From Enterobacter quasihormaechei (GTDB taxonomy: Bacteria > Pseudomonadota > Gammaproteobacteria > Enterobacterales > Enterobacteriaceae): 64,000 nucleotides of DNA. Location of the stretch: NCBI RefSeq assembly GCF_004331385.1, contig NZ_SJON01000004.1, positions 62,001 to 126,000 on the forward strand. Reading direction: 5' to 3'. The notes beneath the pieces were generated by a model. The model was not told the origin of the DNA, did no database searches, and saw nothing but the letters and a program-made list of their open reading frames with translations. Within the stretch, counting starts at the first letter, position 1; each line of letters opens with the position of its first letter. The position numbers and the translations under genes were made by a program. Of this stretch, positions 36,621 to 44,655 are shown piece by piece.

Positions 36621-36940
36621 TGCCGGGTGGCGGCTGCGCCTGACCCGGCCTACGGGATGTGCGGTTTGCCGGGTGGCGGCTGCGCCTGACCCGGCCTACG
36701 GATCGTGCGTTTTGCCGGGTGGCGGCTACGCCTGACCCGGCCTACGGGATGTGCGGTTTGCCGGGTGGCGGCTACGCCTTACCCGGCCTACGGATTGTGC
36801 GTGTTGCCGGGTGGCGGCTGCGCCTGACCCGGCCTACGGGATGTGCGTGTTGCCGGGTGGCGGCTACGCCTGACCCGGCCTACGGTGTGGGCTACGGAAC
36901 GCGTGTTTTGTAGGCCCGGTAAGCGCAGCGCCACCGGGCG
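36621..36940. repeat. Tandem REP array, six 46-bp units plus one inverted REP
   Basis: TGCCGGGTGGCGGCT begins at 36621, 36667, 36713, 36759, 36805 and 36851, an exact 46-base period. Each unit is one REP palindrome (GCCGGGTGGCGGC...GACCCGGCCTACGG) with a short linker GATGTGCG or a variant. A seventh REP in the opposite orientation closes the array (36910-36940). The period is not a multiple of three and no real gene lies here. This fills the gap between tsr and the GNAT gene. Confidence 0.95.
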
Positions 36941-36943
36941 ATT

Positions 36944-37450
36944 TTACAGAGGCAGGCGCATGGCGCAGCGGGAACCATACGCTAAACCGTGCGCCGCCTC
37001 TTCTTCACGTTTCTGACGCAGCTCCGGCGTCAGCGTTGCCATCATGTCAAACCCCAGCCGCGCATAGAACGGCGCGTTCCACGGGACATCACGAAACGTC
37101 GTTAACGTCAGCGAGGCGAGCCCCAGCGCGCGGGAACGCTCTGCAACACGGTTAATCAACCGGCGTCCAATCCCCTGTCCCTGCCAGTCCAGATCAACCG
37201 ACAGTTCCACGATAAACAGCGATGATGGATGGGCTTCGGCGAGAATAAAGCCCACCGGGCACCCGTCAGCCAGCGCCAGCCAGCTTAATCCCCGCGCGGC
37301 ATAGCCGAGGTGATCCTCAACCGAAATTACGTCGCCATCGGCAAGCCAGGCCAGCTCAGGAACGTCGCGAAACCGCTGCCCGGCCGCGCGTTCGATCGCG
37401 GGCAGGGCGGTTGCGTCATCGCAGGTTGTGGGGCGGATTTCAATATTCAT
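36944..37450 (-). CDS. GNAT-family N-acetyltransferase
   Basis: A 168-residue GNAT acetyltransferase. The acetyl-CoA binding loop is 'VDLDWQGQGIGRRLINRVAERSRALGLASLTLTTFRDVPWNAPFYARLGFDMM', and the N-terminal part begins MNIEIRPTTCDDATALPAIERAAGQRFRDVP. The start at 37450 is chosen because the upstream in-frame extension reads into the fidL-like 3' region. The substrate is unknown; similar enzymes acetylate small amines or peptides. Its stop is three bases from the REP array. It is probably transcribed with the fidL- and marT-like genes. Confidence 0.85.
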   Translation of the reverse strand: MNIEIRPTTCDDATALPAIERAAGQRFRDVPELAWLADGDVISVEDHLGYAARGLSWLALADGCPVGFILAEAHPSSLFIVELSVDLDWQGQGIGRRLINRVAERSRALGLASLTLTTFRDVPWNAPFYARLGFDMMATLTPELRQKREEEAAHGLAYGSRCAMRLPL

Positions 37451-37479
37451 GGCGGGAAGTATAGCCTGAGCGACCGCTA

Positions 37480-37953
37480 TTACTCCGAGCAAACCAGCAC
37501 CGGTGAGTAAAAATTGCTGATCACCAGCGCGCTCTGCGGCGTGCGCTCTATCGTCAGGAGCCTTTTTTTCCCCAGCGTCAGGCCCGCGACGTACTTTTCA
37601 AACACCCCCGGCGGCATGGCGTCATGGCTGAAGCGCTCCACTTTTTGAATGATAATTTCATACAGCTCTCCCTCCACGTGGCGCCATTTAAACATCTCCT
37701 GACGAGAAACCTCCCAGCTGTTCGGGGCATTCTCGACGTTGCCGTTTAGCGTGATATAGCCCGTTTTATCCGGGTGAAAACGCATTATGATCTCCCCGTC
37801 GAACGTGAATTCATGGTTGTCGCGCCTGTCGGAGAAGGTCAGGTTGCCATCGCAGGCCACCGACAGCGGAGGCGTGTAGTAATACCACGCCAGCGCGGCG
37901 CCCAGAAGCAGCAGGTTGAGGACCAGTATTAGCCACACTTTTTTGTGTTTCAT
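37480..37953 (-). CDS. FidL-like membrane protein
   Basis: A 157-residue protein with one N-terminal membrane anchor (about 7-25; 'VWLILVLNLLLLGAALAWYYY') and a periplasmic beta-rich domain with cysteines near each end. Its size, topology and position directly behind a CadC/MarT-like regulator resemble FidL of Salmonella SPI-3, which sits with MarT. It probably modulates the activity or stability of the partner regulator. Gap of one base to that gene's stop, so co-translated. The assignment rests on topology and context more than on sequence identity. Confidence 0.65.
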   Translation of the reverse strand: MKHKKVWLILVLNLLLLGAALAWYYYTPPLSVACDGNLTFSDRRDNHEFTFDGEIIMRFHPDKTGYITLNGNVENAPNSWEVSRQEMFKWRHVEGELYEIIIQKVERFSHDAMPPGVFEKYVAGLTLGKKRLLTIERTPQSALVISNFYSPVLVCSE

Positions 37954-37954
37954 A

Positions 37955-38695
37955 TCACCACTCGTAATAGTAAAGCGTACGGCAGGCGCTGGCTTTATCG
38001 TGCGTGAGCGAGCACTGGGATAGCACCAGCCGCCCTTCGTGACCGTAGAAAAGCGTTCTCTGAATGTGCATGTAAAAGATCGAATTTTTCAGGCACGGGA
38101 GATGGCCGTCCTGCTGAAGCTTTTGCGCCAGGGCAATCGCCCTGTCGTGGAACACATCCGCCAGCGGCGTAAAGGTGTAAACCGGACACGTGTCGATATG
38201 GGTAAGCAGGTGAATTTCACTCTGCGGGGCATCTGGCTTAATGGCCGTTATCCAGACGCACAGCGCAACAATCGCCAGCGTGAGCGCGCCGCAGAACAGC
38301 AGTTCCGGACGAACGCGCCATGTCGGTTTCGTCGTTTCGCCCGCCGGCGCCTCTTCCTCCAGCGCCGTGACCGTGACGTCCGCGCAGAGCATAAAGCCCG
38401 TTTTCGGCACCGTGACGATAAACAGCACGTCGGGAAGCAGGCTGGCCAGCATTTTGCGCAAGATGCTGATGTACTGGTTTAACGAGTTGTTGGATCCCTG
38501 AAGCCCGCGCCGATCCCAGACCTCATGGAGGAACGTTTCCCGTTCGACGACGTTCCCGTGATGCTTCACCAGCAGCTTCAGGATGGTATTGGCCGTACAG
38601 GTGAGGATCTGCGCATCCTCGTCCGGCGCATTAACAGGAGCAATGGTACCGTCCTCGTCGTTGTAAACGAGGGCGTCAGCAAGCAGGTATTTCAT
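37955..38695 (-). CDS. CadC/ToxR/MarT-like membrane-anchored transcriptional regulator
   Basis: A 246-residue protein with a cytoplasmic OmpR-type winged helix (about 1-105; 'ILKLLVKHHGNVVERETFLHEVWDRRGLQGSNNSLNQYISILRKML', 'FIVTVPKTGFML'). A single membrane helix follows at about 131-152, then a periplasmic domain of about 95 residues with several cysteines. This is the ToxR/CadC one-component layout, closest in design to MarT. It precedes the fidL-like gene and lies next to the fimbrial operon, which it may control. The 128-base gap before the tip-adhesin stop is AT-rich and should hold its promoter. Confidence 0.8.
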   Translation of the reverse strand: MKYLLADALVYNDEDGTIAPVNAPDEDAQILTCTANTILKLLVKHHGNVVERETFLHEVWDRRGLQGSNNSLNQYISILRKMLASLLPDVLFIVTVPKTGFMLCADVTVTALEEEAPAGETTKPTWRVRPELLFCGALTLAIVALCVWITAIKPDAPQSEIHLLTHIDTCPVYTFTPLADVFHDRAIALAQKLQQDGHLPCLKNSIFYMHIQRTLFYGHEGRLVLSQCSLTHDKASACRTLYYYEW

Positions 38696-38823
38696 AAGTT
38701 GTTGTAATACAAACAGAGATATTCAATTAAAAAAACAGGCATTACGCCTGAGTAAACAGCGTTATTGGTTATTTTAGCGCCACTGTTACCGATAACATTG
38801 ATCCAGACGGTTTTTTGGTGAGT

Positions 38824-39780
38824 TTAATAAGTCAGCGTGACTATCACGTCGTCAATGAACTCCCCCGTCCCGCTCAGGGGCTGGGCCGGAACCTCCCCGT
38901 AGACGGTGAAGTTCTGCGTGCCGCCGGCGGGGTTGGTGACGTTCAGCGTATCGCCGCTGCTTTGATCGCCCCAGCGCTGCGTCGCCCCCGCATCCTGCCA
39001 GAGCCCATAGCGCAGGCACTGCCCCTCATCGTTGCAAAGCTGCCGCCAGTCGCCGCTGGCATGATTGCCTTTCCCCATGGCAAGCGTGAATGCGGTTCCG
39101 GCCGGGCAGCGCGTGGTGAGGGTTGCCGTCGAGCGCGTGGGGCGCAGCGCGGTGGTGCTGGTCAGGGTGCCGAAGTTCAGCGGGGTGACACGCTCTATGT
39201 AGCATCCCTCGCTGATTTCGGCCTGCGCATTGCTCCCGCCCTGCACCTGTTCCCCCTCCGCGGAGCCGTCTGCACAGCTTTGCAGGGCATCCTGGCGGGT
39301 GGCGCTGTGCCAGGCGATGCGCAGGTTCATGTTGTAGTTGTAATAGTGGGTCGCGGGGAGCTGGCTTTGCCCCGCCGGCAGGGTGGCGATAAGCGGAAAG
39401 CTGCCGCTGACGCTGGCGTTGCTTCCCGCAGTAATGGTCTGCTGAATGAGATCTCCGCGGCTGGCGGGGCCCAGCTCCTGCGATCGCGCGAGGCCGTTAA
39501 GCAGGCGAAACAGCAGGGTGTACTGCTTTCCCTCCTGGTCGCCCGTCGAGAGCATCTGAAAGGGCGGGGCGTCGATGCTGCTCAGACAGACGTTGATGTA
39601 CTCTGCCGTGCCGAAGTTATCGGCCTGACAGCTAAACTTTACCTTGGTGTTTGTCGAGGCGGCGTTACCCGGCACGACGTTGCCGAAGTTAATCACTGCG
39701 GGGGAGGTAATCCAGCACGCTGCCGCCATCGCCTTCATGGACAGCACAAGCAACAATGTTAACGGCGTTTTTATTGACAC
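38824..39780 (-). CDS. Spore coat protein U-domain fimbrial tip adhesin
   Basis: A 318-residue secreted protein with a signal peptide ('TPLTLLLVLSMKAMAA', cleavage near residue 20) and two SCPU-like domains in series (about 22-155 and 170-318), each with paired cysteines. It ends '...FIDDVIVTLTY', the donor-strand-type end of sigma-fimbrial subunits. The double domain and last position in the operon are those of a tip adhesin such as CsuE. The start is GTG at 39780: GGAG lies seven bases upstream inside the usher's last codons, and the ATG-initiated frame further up lies wholly within the usher. Confidence 0.8.
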   Translation of the reverse strand: MSIKTPLTLLLVLSMKAMAAACWITSPAVINFGNVVPGNAASTNTKVKFSCQADNFGTAEYINVCLSSIDAPPFQMLSTGDQEGKQYTLLFRLLNGLARSQELGPASRGDLIQQTITAGSNASVSGSFPLIATLPAGQSQLPATHYYNYNMNLRIAWHSATRQDALQSCADGSAEGEQVQGGSNAQAEISEGCYIERVTPLNFGTLTSTTALRPTRSTATLTTRCPAGTAFTLAMGKGNHASGDWRQLCNDEGQCLRYGLWQDAGATQRWGDQSSGDTLNVTNPAGGTQNFTVYGEVPAQPLSGTGEFIDDVIVTLTY

Positions 39781-42077
39781 AGCTGTTCTCCAATATTGAT
39801 TACGGTTGACGCGGTGCGCGGGGCCGGAAGCGTGACCCGACACTCGCCTTCACCGGTTTTCACCACCAGCTCGCCCGGCAGGGGCGGATCTTCAAGCCAG
39901 ATAAACCCGTCGCGACCCACGATAGTGGCGCCGTGTGGTGTTGAAACAACGCTGCCCAGCGGCAGCGGCTGGCGGCGCCTGTCGACCAGCCGGGCCTGAA
40001 CCGTCACGGCGCGGTGGACGTTAAAATCGACTTTTACCGCGCTGCTGTTACCCGGTCTGGCATACATGTCGGTGACGGGGGCGATGACGTCGGGCGGCAG
40101 ATCCAGCGGATCGATGCTGACTTTGCTGTTGTGGTAGCGCGGCAGGTCGGTCAGCAGAAGGTATCCTTTCTCATCGGTCTCGCCCGCCCGGCGGTTTTCC
40201 AGCATCACCGGCACGTGCCCGATACCGCGCGTGGAGACCAGCGCCAGCCCCTGCTGGCTGTAGCGTAAAGCGTGCAGGCTGTTGTCCAGCAGCGTCAGGC
40301 TGCCTTCGGCCGAGGCGTACTGGTTGACCGCGTTAGTGCTCTGCTCCAGCCCGACGTGCCACTCTCCGGCGCGGCCAAGGTAGCCCACGTCTGCATACCT
40401 TTCCCGGTTTTGACCAAAGCCCTGCCCCAGTTGCCAGGACCAGCCGCCCGCCTGATTGTCTGGCTGGTGGCGATAGTCCACGCGCGGCCTGTCCCGGCTG
40501 GCCTGAACCGAGAGGGTATTCTGGCGGCCCAGCGGGACGGAGAGCATAAGCTGGATGTTGCTCGACCCGTCCGTAAACGAGCGGGTATAGCTCAGCGTGG
40601 TAGAGAGATGGGCCGGGAGCGAAACGGACCAGGAGGAATTGAGATAGCGCTGCCGGTTGCCCTGTATATTTTGCTGCACCCAGCCCGCACCCAGCGTGCC
40701 GAAGTGGGGAAATGCGTGGCTGACCCATACGCTGTCGCTGCGCCGGACGGGCTCGGCCCCGCTCATGCGGGCGTTATCGGCGAAGGCGGCGTCGGTACGA
40801 ACGGTGCTGGCGGAAAATCCTGTTCCGCTACCGTTCCACTGCCAGCCGATGCCCCACTGCATCCCCTTACCGTAGGCGCTGTCGCTCAGGGCAACGTGCG
40901 GGCTGAGAATGCCCGCACTGGGGGAGATCAGCCAGTCTGCGCCTGTTCCCACGTTGCGCAGCTTTCGCTGCTGTTCCGTATGCAGGGCCAACGTTAGCTG
41001 GTTATTCACGCCATAGCGCCAGCCGGCGTCGAGCATCGGCGAGGCGGCATAATCATCGGAGCGCAGCGAATAGTTTTGCCGCATCCAGCCGATGTCCAGC
41101 GAGCCGCTGCTGAGCCCCTCCGCCAGCATTCCCGGCGCGCCGTATAAATCGAGCTGAACGGTGCGCCGCTGGCCGTTGATGTCGGTAATCACCACCTGCG
41201 CCTGCCCGCTGCCGGTAAAGGCGGGCAGAGTATCGAGCAGAAAATCTCCCGGCGTTACCTGCTGGCTGCTCTGCTTAAGGCCGTCAATGTAAAGATCGAC
41301 CGTTGAAGGCAACACGGCCGTGTCGCTGTAGCGGCTGCGCGGTTCGGTGTTGAGCTGCGGATTGAGCTCAAAGTTGCGCGCCCAGTGCAGCCCGCCGAAG
41401 CGGACCTGGCGGCTCCAGCGGGTGCTGGTGGTGATGCTGTCCCCCAGCGCCAGGCTGGTCAGCGAGTCTGGGTTATCCCGCTGCCAGCGGGTTTCAAGGC
41501 GCGTATGGGTGGGGCGACCCGCGCTGTTTTCCTTCCCGGCATGGCTGGAAAAGCTGCTGCTGAACAGGCCGGGCAGCGGCCCGGAAGCGGACAGCGTGGT
41601 TTGCGCGTTAAGCTGGCGTTTTCCCTCGGACTCGCTGGCATAGAGCGCGTACCCGAGCGTAAAGGCGCTGACGGGCTGCGCTTCAGGATAGCGGTACTGC
41701 GAGGGAGGCCTCCCGAACGTCACGTGCTGCTCTCCCTCAAGCGCCTTCGCCTCGGCGCTGATGGACACCTGCTGCGAAAGCACGTCGAGGCTGACCTTCA
41801 GGCCCGGCAGGGACGTCAATTCAACCCACTCGCTGCGGCCTTCCGGGGCGCGAAGCCCCAGCTTTGCGATGTCGCTGCGGCCAATCCACAGCGCATCGCC
41901 CTCTACGCGGCAGGCCCACAGCTCGCCGCGCGGGGCGTGGTTTACGGTAATGGCCAGCCACTGAACGGCGTCAACCGGAGGTTCAGCCCGGGCTGCTGGC
42001 AGCATGAGCGGTAGCCAAAGCAGGAGCGCGAGCAGCGAGCGGGCGCAGTGGGATCTGGCTGGCATGGCGATCGTCAT
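39771..42077 (-). CDS. Fimbrial outer-membrane usher
   Basis: A 768-residue usher. The signal peptide is about 5-31 (ARSLLALLLWLPLMLPAARA), then an N-terminal chaperone-binding domain, a 24-strand pore with plug ('GDFLLDTLPAFTGSGQAQVVITDINGQRRTVQLDLYGAPGMLAEGLSSGSLDIGW'), and C-terminal domains ending 'INIGEQLCQ' with the usher cysteine pair. It secretes and assembles the subunits. The start is uncertain: ATG 42077 (MTIAMPARS) or 42065 (MPARS). Both lie within the end of the chaperone gene, an overlap of about 80-95 bases. Confidence 0.88.
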   Translation of the reverse strand: MTIAMPARSHCARSLLALLLWLPLMLPAARAEPPVDAVQWLAITVNHAPRGELWACRVEGDALWIGRSDIAKLGLRAPEGRSEWVELTSLPGLKVSLDVLSQQVSISAEAKALEGEQHVTFGRPPSQYRYPEAQPVSAFTLGYALYASESEGKRQLNAQTTLSASGPLPGLFSSSFSSHAGKENSAGRPTHTRLETRWQRDNPDSLTSLALGDSITTSTRWSRQVRFGGLHWARNFELNPQLNTEPRSRYSDTAVLPSTVDLYIDGLKQSSQQVTPGDFLLDTLPAFTGSGQAQVVITDINGQRRTVQLDLYGAPGMLAEGLSSGSLDIGWMRQNYSLRSDDYAASPMLDAGWRYGVNNQLTLALHTEQQRKLRNVGTGADWLISPSAGILSPHVALSDSAYGKGMQWGIGWQWNGSGTGFSASTVRTDAAFADNARMSGAEPVRRSDSVWVSHAFPHFGTLGAGWVQQNIQGNRQRYLNSSWSVSLPAHLSTTLSYTRSFTDGSSNIQLMLSVPLGRQNTLSVQASRDRPRVDYRHQPDNQAGGWSWQLGQGFGQNRERYADVGYLGRAGEWHVGLEQSTNAVNQYASAEGSLTLLDNSLHALRYSQQGLALVSTRGIGHVPVMLENRRAGETDEKGYLLLTDLPRYHNSKVSIDPLDLPPDVIAPVTDMYARPGNSSAVKVDFNVHRAVTVQARLVDRRRQPLPLGSVVSTPHGATIVGRDGFIWLEDPPLPGELVVKTGEGECRVTLPAPRTASTVINIGEQLCQ

Positions 42078-42762
42078 TGATGTAGGCGCGTAACGCGCTA
42101 AGCGCGTGGCGGGGAGTTTGCTTAAGCGGCACAAGCGCGGTCTGTCCCGGCAGCACATAGCCGGCCAGTCCTTTGACTGCGGCAGCAACCTGCCCGTCGG
42201 CCGTCAGCACCTGAAGGTGGCTGAGGCGAATATGGCGGTTTCCGGCGTTATAGCAGCGCAGCGTGGCCGGAATGTCGGCCTGTTCGCAGCTCAGGACAGC
42301 CTGGCTGACGGGCGTTGTCTGGCTTCCGGCGATGAAGACCGGAATCGAGTAGCGCAGCAGGAAGTGGACCGCGCTGGGGTTGGCCGCACGGGACGCGGCG
42401 TCTGGCAGCTCATCGATGATCAGCCGGTAGCTTTGCTCCTGTTCATGGGCACCCGGCTGCATCACGATAATACGCACCAGCTGCTGCTGGCCCGGCGCCA
42501 GCGAGGTCATCGCCGGGCTGCTGACGACTTCCTCGGTCGCTTCCAGCACATCCTTGCCGTTTTTCTGGGACCATTCGTACACCCGTATCTGAGCGTGGAT
42601 GGCCGTTTTCCCGCTGTTCGTGAGGTAAACGGCCGTTGCGCGTTGACCGCTCTGCATGTCGAGCGTCACGGGCGCGACCTGAAGCGTGGCGGCCAGCGCG
42701 TAGCGTGACAGCAGCGCCAGCATCATGAGCCAGATAATGAAGCAGGGAAGAAAGCGACGCAC
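41983..42762 (-). CDS. PapD-like periplasmic fimbrial chaperone
   Basis: A 259-residue chaperone with a signal peptide (about 1-24, RYALA/ATLQ) and the two-domain immunoglobulin fold. 'VAPVTLDMQSGQRATAVYLTNSGKTAIHAQIRVYEW' and 'PGQQQLVRII' form the first domain. 'QSYRLIIDELP' and 'RYSIPVFI' match the conserved FGS/FGL-type core. It ferries subunits to the usher by donor-strand complementation. The C-terminal tail is extended and overlaps the usher start. It begins two bases after the subunit stop. Confidence 0.88.
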   Translation of the reverse strand: MRRFLPCFIIWLMMLALLSRYALAATLQVAPVTLDMQSGQRATAVYLTNSGKTAIHAQIRVYEWSQKNGKDVLEATEEVVSSPAMTSLAPGQQQLVRIIVMQPGAHEQEQSYRLIIDELPDAASRAANPSAVHFLLRYSIPVFIAGSQTTPVSQAVLSCEQADIPATLRCYNAGNRHIRLSHLQVLTADGQVAAAVKGLAGYVLPGQTALVPLKQTPRHALSALRAYINDDRHASQIPLRPLAARAPALATAHAASSPG

Positions 42763-42764
42763 GA

Positions 42765-43265
42765 TCAGTACTCCAGGTTTAAGGTAACATCGTCACTGTA
42801 GGTACCCGCCTGGGCAGTCGTCAGGGCGCCCGCATCAATCACGCCATACAGCGTCTCTTCCTGTTTCATCCCGTTGCCGGTATCGGTGAGCCCGCCGGTG
42901 CCGGTGATTTGCGTCTGTTTGCCTTCGTCAGCAAACAGCTTCCACGCAATCTTTTGCGCGCCCGTTTCGCCGTTTTCCGGCTTCAGCCAGAAGGTGCCGT
43001 TCTCGCTGCTGTCGCTGCTGGTCGCGGAAAGGGTGAACGGGGTACCGTTGGTGCAGACGATATCGACCTGCGTCCTGGCCTCAATTTCACCGGCTTCATC
43101 CGTACCGTGGCGCGAGAAGTTGAGATCGTTGGCGTTGAGGGTGCAGGACTTTACCACCTCCAGTGAGACGTGCATCGTCGCGCTCGCGGTGCTGTTGTCT
43201 GCGGCGATTGCAGCGGCAGGAAGCAGGAGAACTGAACAACATACAGCGGTGGAGATAATTCTCAT
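42765..43265 (-). CDS. Spore coat protein U-domain major fimbrial subunit
   Basis: A 166-residue secreted subunit: signal peptide about 1-22 ('MRIISTAVCCSVLLLPAAAIA'), then one SCPU domain with two cysteines (in 'VKSCTLNANDLNF' and 'VDIVCTNGTPFTLSA'), ending 'TYSDDVTLNLEY'. This is the CsuA/B-type pilin of sigma-class chaperone-usher pili. The start at 43265 is fixed by the signal peptide; the longer frame upstream runs into the LuxR gene. First structural gene of the fimbrial set. Confidence 0.85.
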   Translation of the reverse strand: MRIISTAVCCSVLLLPAAAIAADNSTASATMHVSLEVVKSCTLNANDLNFSRHGTDEAGEIEARTQVDIVCTNGTPFTLSATSSDSSENGTFWLKPENGETGAQKIAWKLFADEGKQTQITGTGGLTDTGNGMKQEETLYGVIDAGALTTAQAGTYSDDVTLNLEY

Positions 43266-43285
43266 GATTGTATTTCCTAACGTGA

Positions 43286-43840
43286 TTAACGGTGCATTGA
43301 CAAAGAAGAGGACTGAGCGTCCAGCAGGCAGAGCTTCCGATGAAACTCCGCCAGGGTATGGCAGCAAAATTTGTTCATCGCGTTACGCTTGTGGGTGTAG
43401 ATCGTTTTTGGTGATTTATTGAGGATTTGCGCGATACGTGCCGGGCTAAATCCTTTATGAAACAGCATGCAAACCCGCATCTCCTGATACGTCAGCGTGG
43501 CGGTGTTTTCGAAGGTGAAGGTCGTGTCGCTAAAGCAGCGGCTCAGCTGGGCAAGCGATACATTGTCCGCTACCGCTCTCGCCCGCTCGCCGCGCAGGAA
43601 GGCGTTGACGTCGCTGACCCGGTCCGCATCGGTAAATACCAGCCAGTCCGCGCCGGCATGGGTATCCAGCAGGCGTTCCTGTAGGCGCACAAGCCCTTCC
43701 GGGCTCGCGTTTTTGATCCAGTACATATCAGGGCGAGGGGTGACCGCCGTCGAGATGAGCCACTCGAGGCCAAGCCATAAATAGGCGTTTTCGCTCAGGA
43801 CGATGACCTGATAGCCAGCGTTAACGATACAAGACGTCAC
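43286..43840 (-). CDS. LuxR-type (HTH) transcriptional regulator of the fimbrial locus
   Basis: A 184-residue protein with an N-terminal receiver-like domain lacking phosphorylation residues and a C-terminal LuxR/FixJ helix-turn-helix ('LTYQEMRVCMLFHKGFSPARIAQILNKSPKTIYTHKRNAMNKF'). The recognition helix resembles EcpR/MatA, RcsA and YjjQ, several of which control fimbriae or capsule. The likely start is GTG at 43840, which overlaps the stop of the EAL gene as GTGA. The major subunit follows after 20 bases, so this regulator probably belongs to the same operon. Confidence 0.75.
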   Translation of the reverse strand: MTSCIVNAGYQVIVLSENAYLWLGLEWLISTAVTPRPDMYWIKNASPEGLVRLQERLLDTHAGADWLVFTDADRVSDVNAFLRGERARAVADNVSLAQLSRCFSDTTFTFENTATLTYQEMRVCMLFHKGFSPARIAQILNKSPKTIYTHKRNAMNKFCCHTLAEFHRKLCLLDAQSSSLSMHR

Positions 43841-44475
43841 GATCTGCCCCACAGATAACCCTGGCCGTAATCGGCCACGCTGGCGCGGGCCAGTGCGAAA
43901 TCCCCCGCGGTTTCGATGCCTTCTATCAACACCTTGCCGGCGAGACGTTTGCACTGGCGGGTGAGCTGTAAAAACTTTTCCCGCTCGGTGCGTCCGCTCC
44001 AGAAGGTATGCTTGTCAATTTTTACGCCGCAGAAGCGGATCTGGCTGGCAAGCAGGTCGGGAAGAATGTCTTCGTACACATCGTCGGCCCACACTTCTAT
44101 TCCCCACTGGTGCAGCGTGGCGATGCACGTCCGAAGGGTCCGGCTTTGCGTATCGTCAAGGTGTATCAGCCTGTGAAGATCGGTGACTTCGATAGCAAGC
44201 CTCTCCGGGCTGGGCGTCTCTTCTTTCAGCCTGTCCAGGAAGTCCGTTTCCAGCAGCAGATCCGTCGTCGCGTTGAGATAATATTTGTCGCCCGCTTCGC
44301 AGAACATGGCATGACGAAGCTGCGCAAAGAAATGCGCTTTACGCTGCGTCGCGGACATTGAGCAAAAATAGTCTTCGAGATCGACGTTAGGCATCGCCGT
44401 GGACAATACCTCCCAGGCAATGACGTTTTCGCTGCGCAGTGCCCGGATGGATTCGAACTTGTAGCCGGTTAGCAT
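43837..44475 (-). CDS. EAL-domain c-di-GMP phosphodiesterase-like protein
   Basis: A 212-residue stand-alone EAL domain. The residues needed for metal and c-di-GMP are present: Glu22 (in WEVL, the EAL position), Asn68, Glu96, Asp131-Asp132, Lys152 (VKID), Glu185 (EGIET) and Gln205 (QGYLWG). However, loop 6 after the Asp pair reads DDVYEDI instead of DDFGTG, which in other proteins weakens catalysis or dimerisation. It may therefore be a slow enzyme or a c-di-GMP sensor, comparable in context to MrkJ beside type 3 fimbriae. It heads the LuxR-fimbrial operon. Confidence 0.82.
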   Translation of the reverse strand: MLTGYKFESIRALRSENVIAWEVLSTAMPNVDLEDYFCSMSATQRKAHFFAQLRHAMFCEAGDKYYLNATTDLLLETDFLDRLKEETPSPERLAIEVTDLHRLIHLDDTQSRTLRTCIATLHQWGIEVWADDVYEDILPDLLASQIRFCGVKIDKHTFWSGRTEREKFLQLTRQCKRLAGKVLIEGIETAGDFALARASVADYGQGYLWGRS

Positions 44476-44655
44476 GATAAAAGTGCGTAACGCTCCGTGG
44501 TAAATTCAGAAGCTGCACATTTTATAAATTGTGAATTTGGCGGGATATTTATAAATAAAAATTGCTTATATATAGCGTTTTTATCTAATTTATAATCATT
44601 ATAAAGGATTATATAATTTCGAAAATGCCCGACTGGAAGCCGGGCTTTGCGCGCG

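Noticed and set aside
36659..36913. 84-codon ORF across the REP array
   Set aside because: It is only the translation of the 46-base repeat unit read through in shifting frames, with no ribosome site and no relation to a protein family.
37955..44475. Possibility that the adhesion locus is a recent mobile island
   Set aside because: I see no integrase, transposase, direct repeats or tRNA at its borders, and codon use looks like that of the neighbours. It is accessory, but transfer is not shown.
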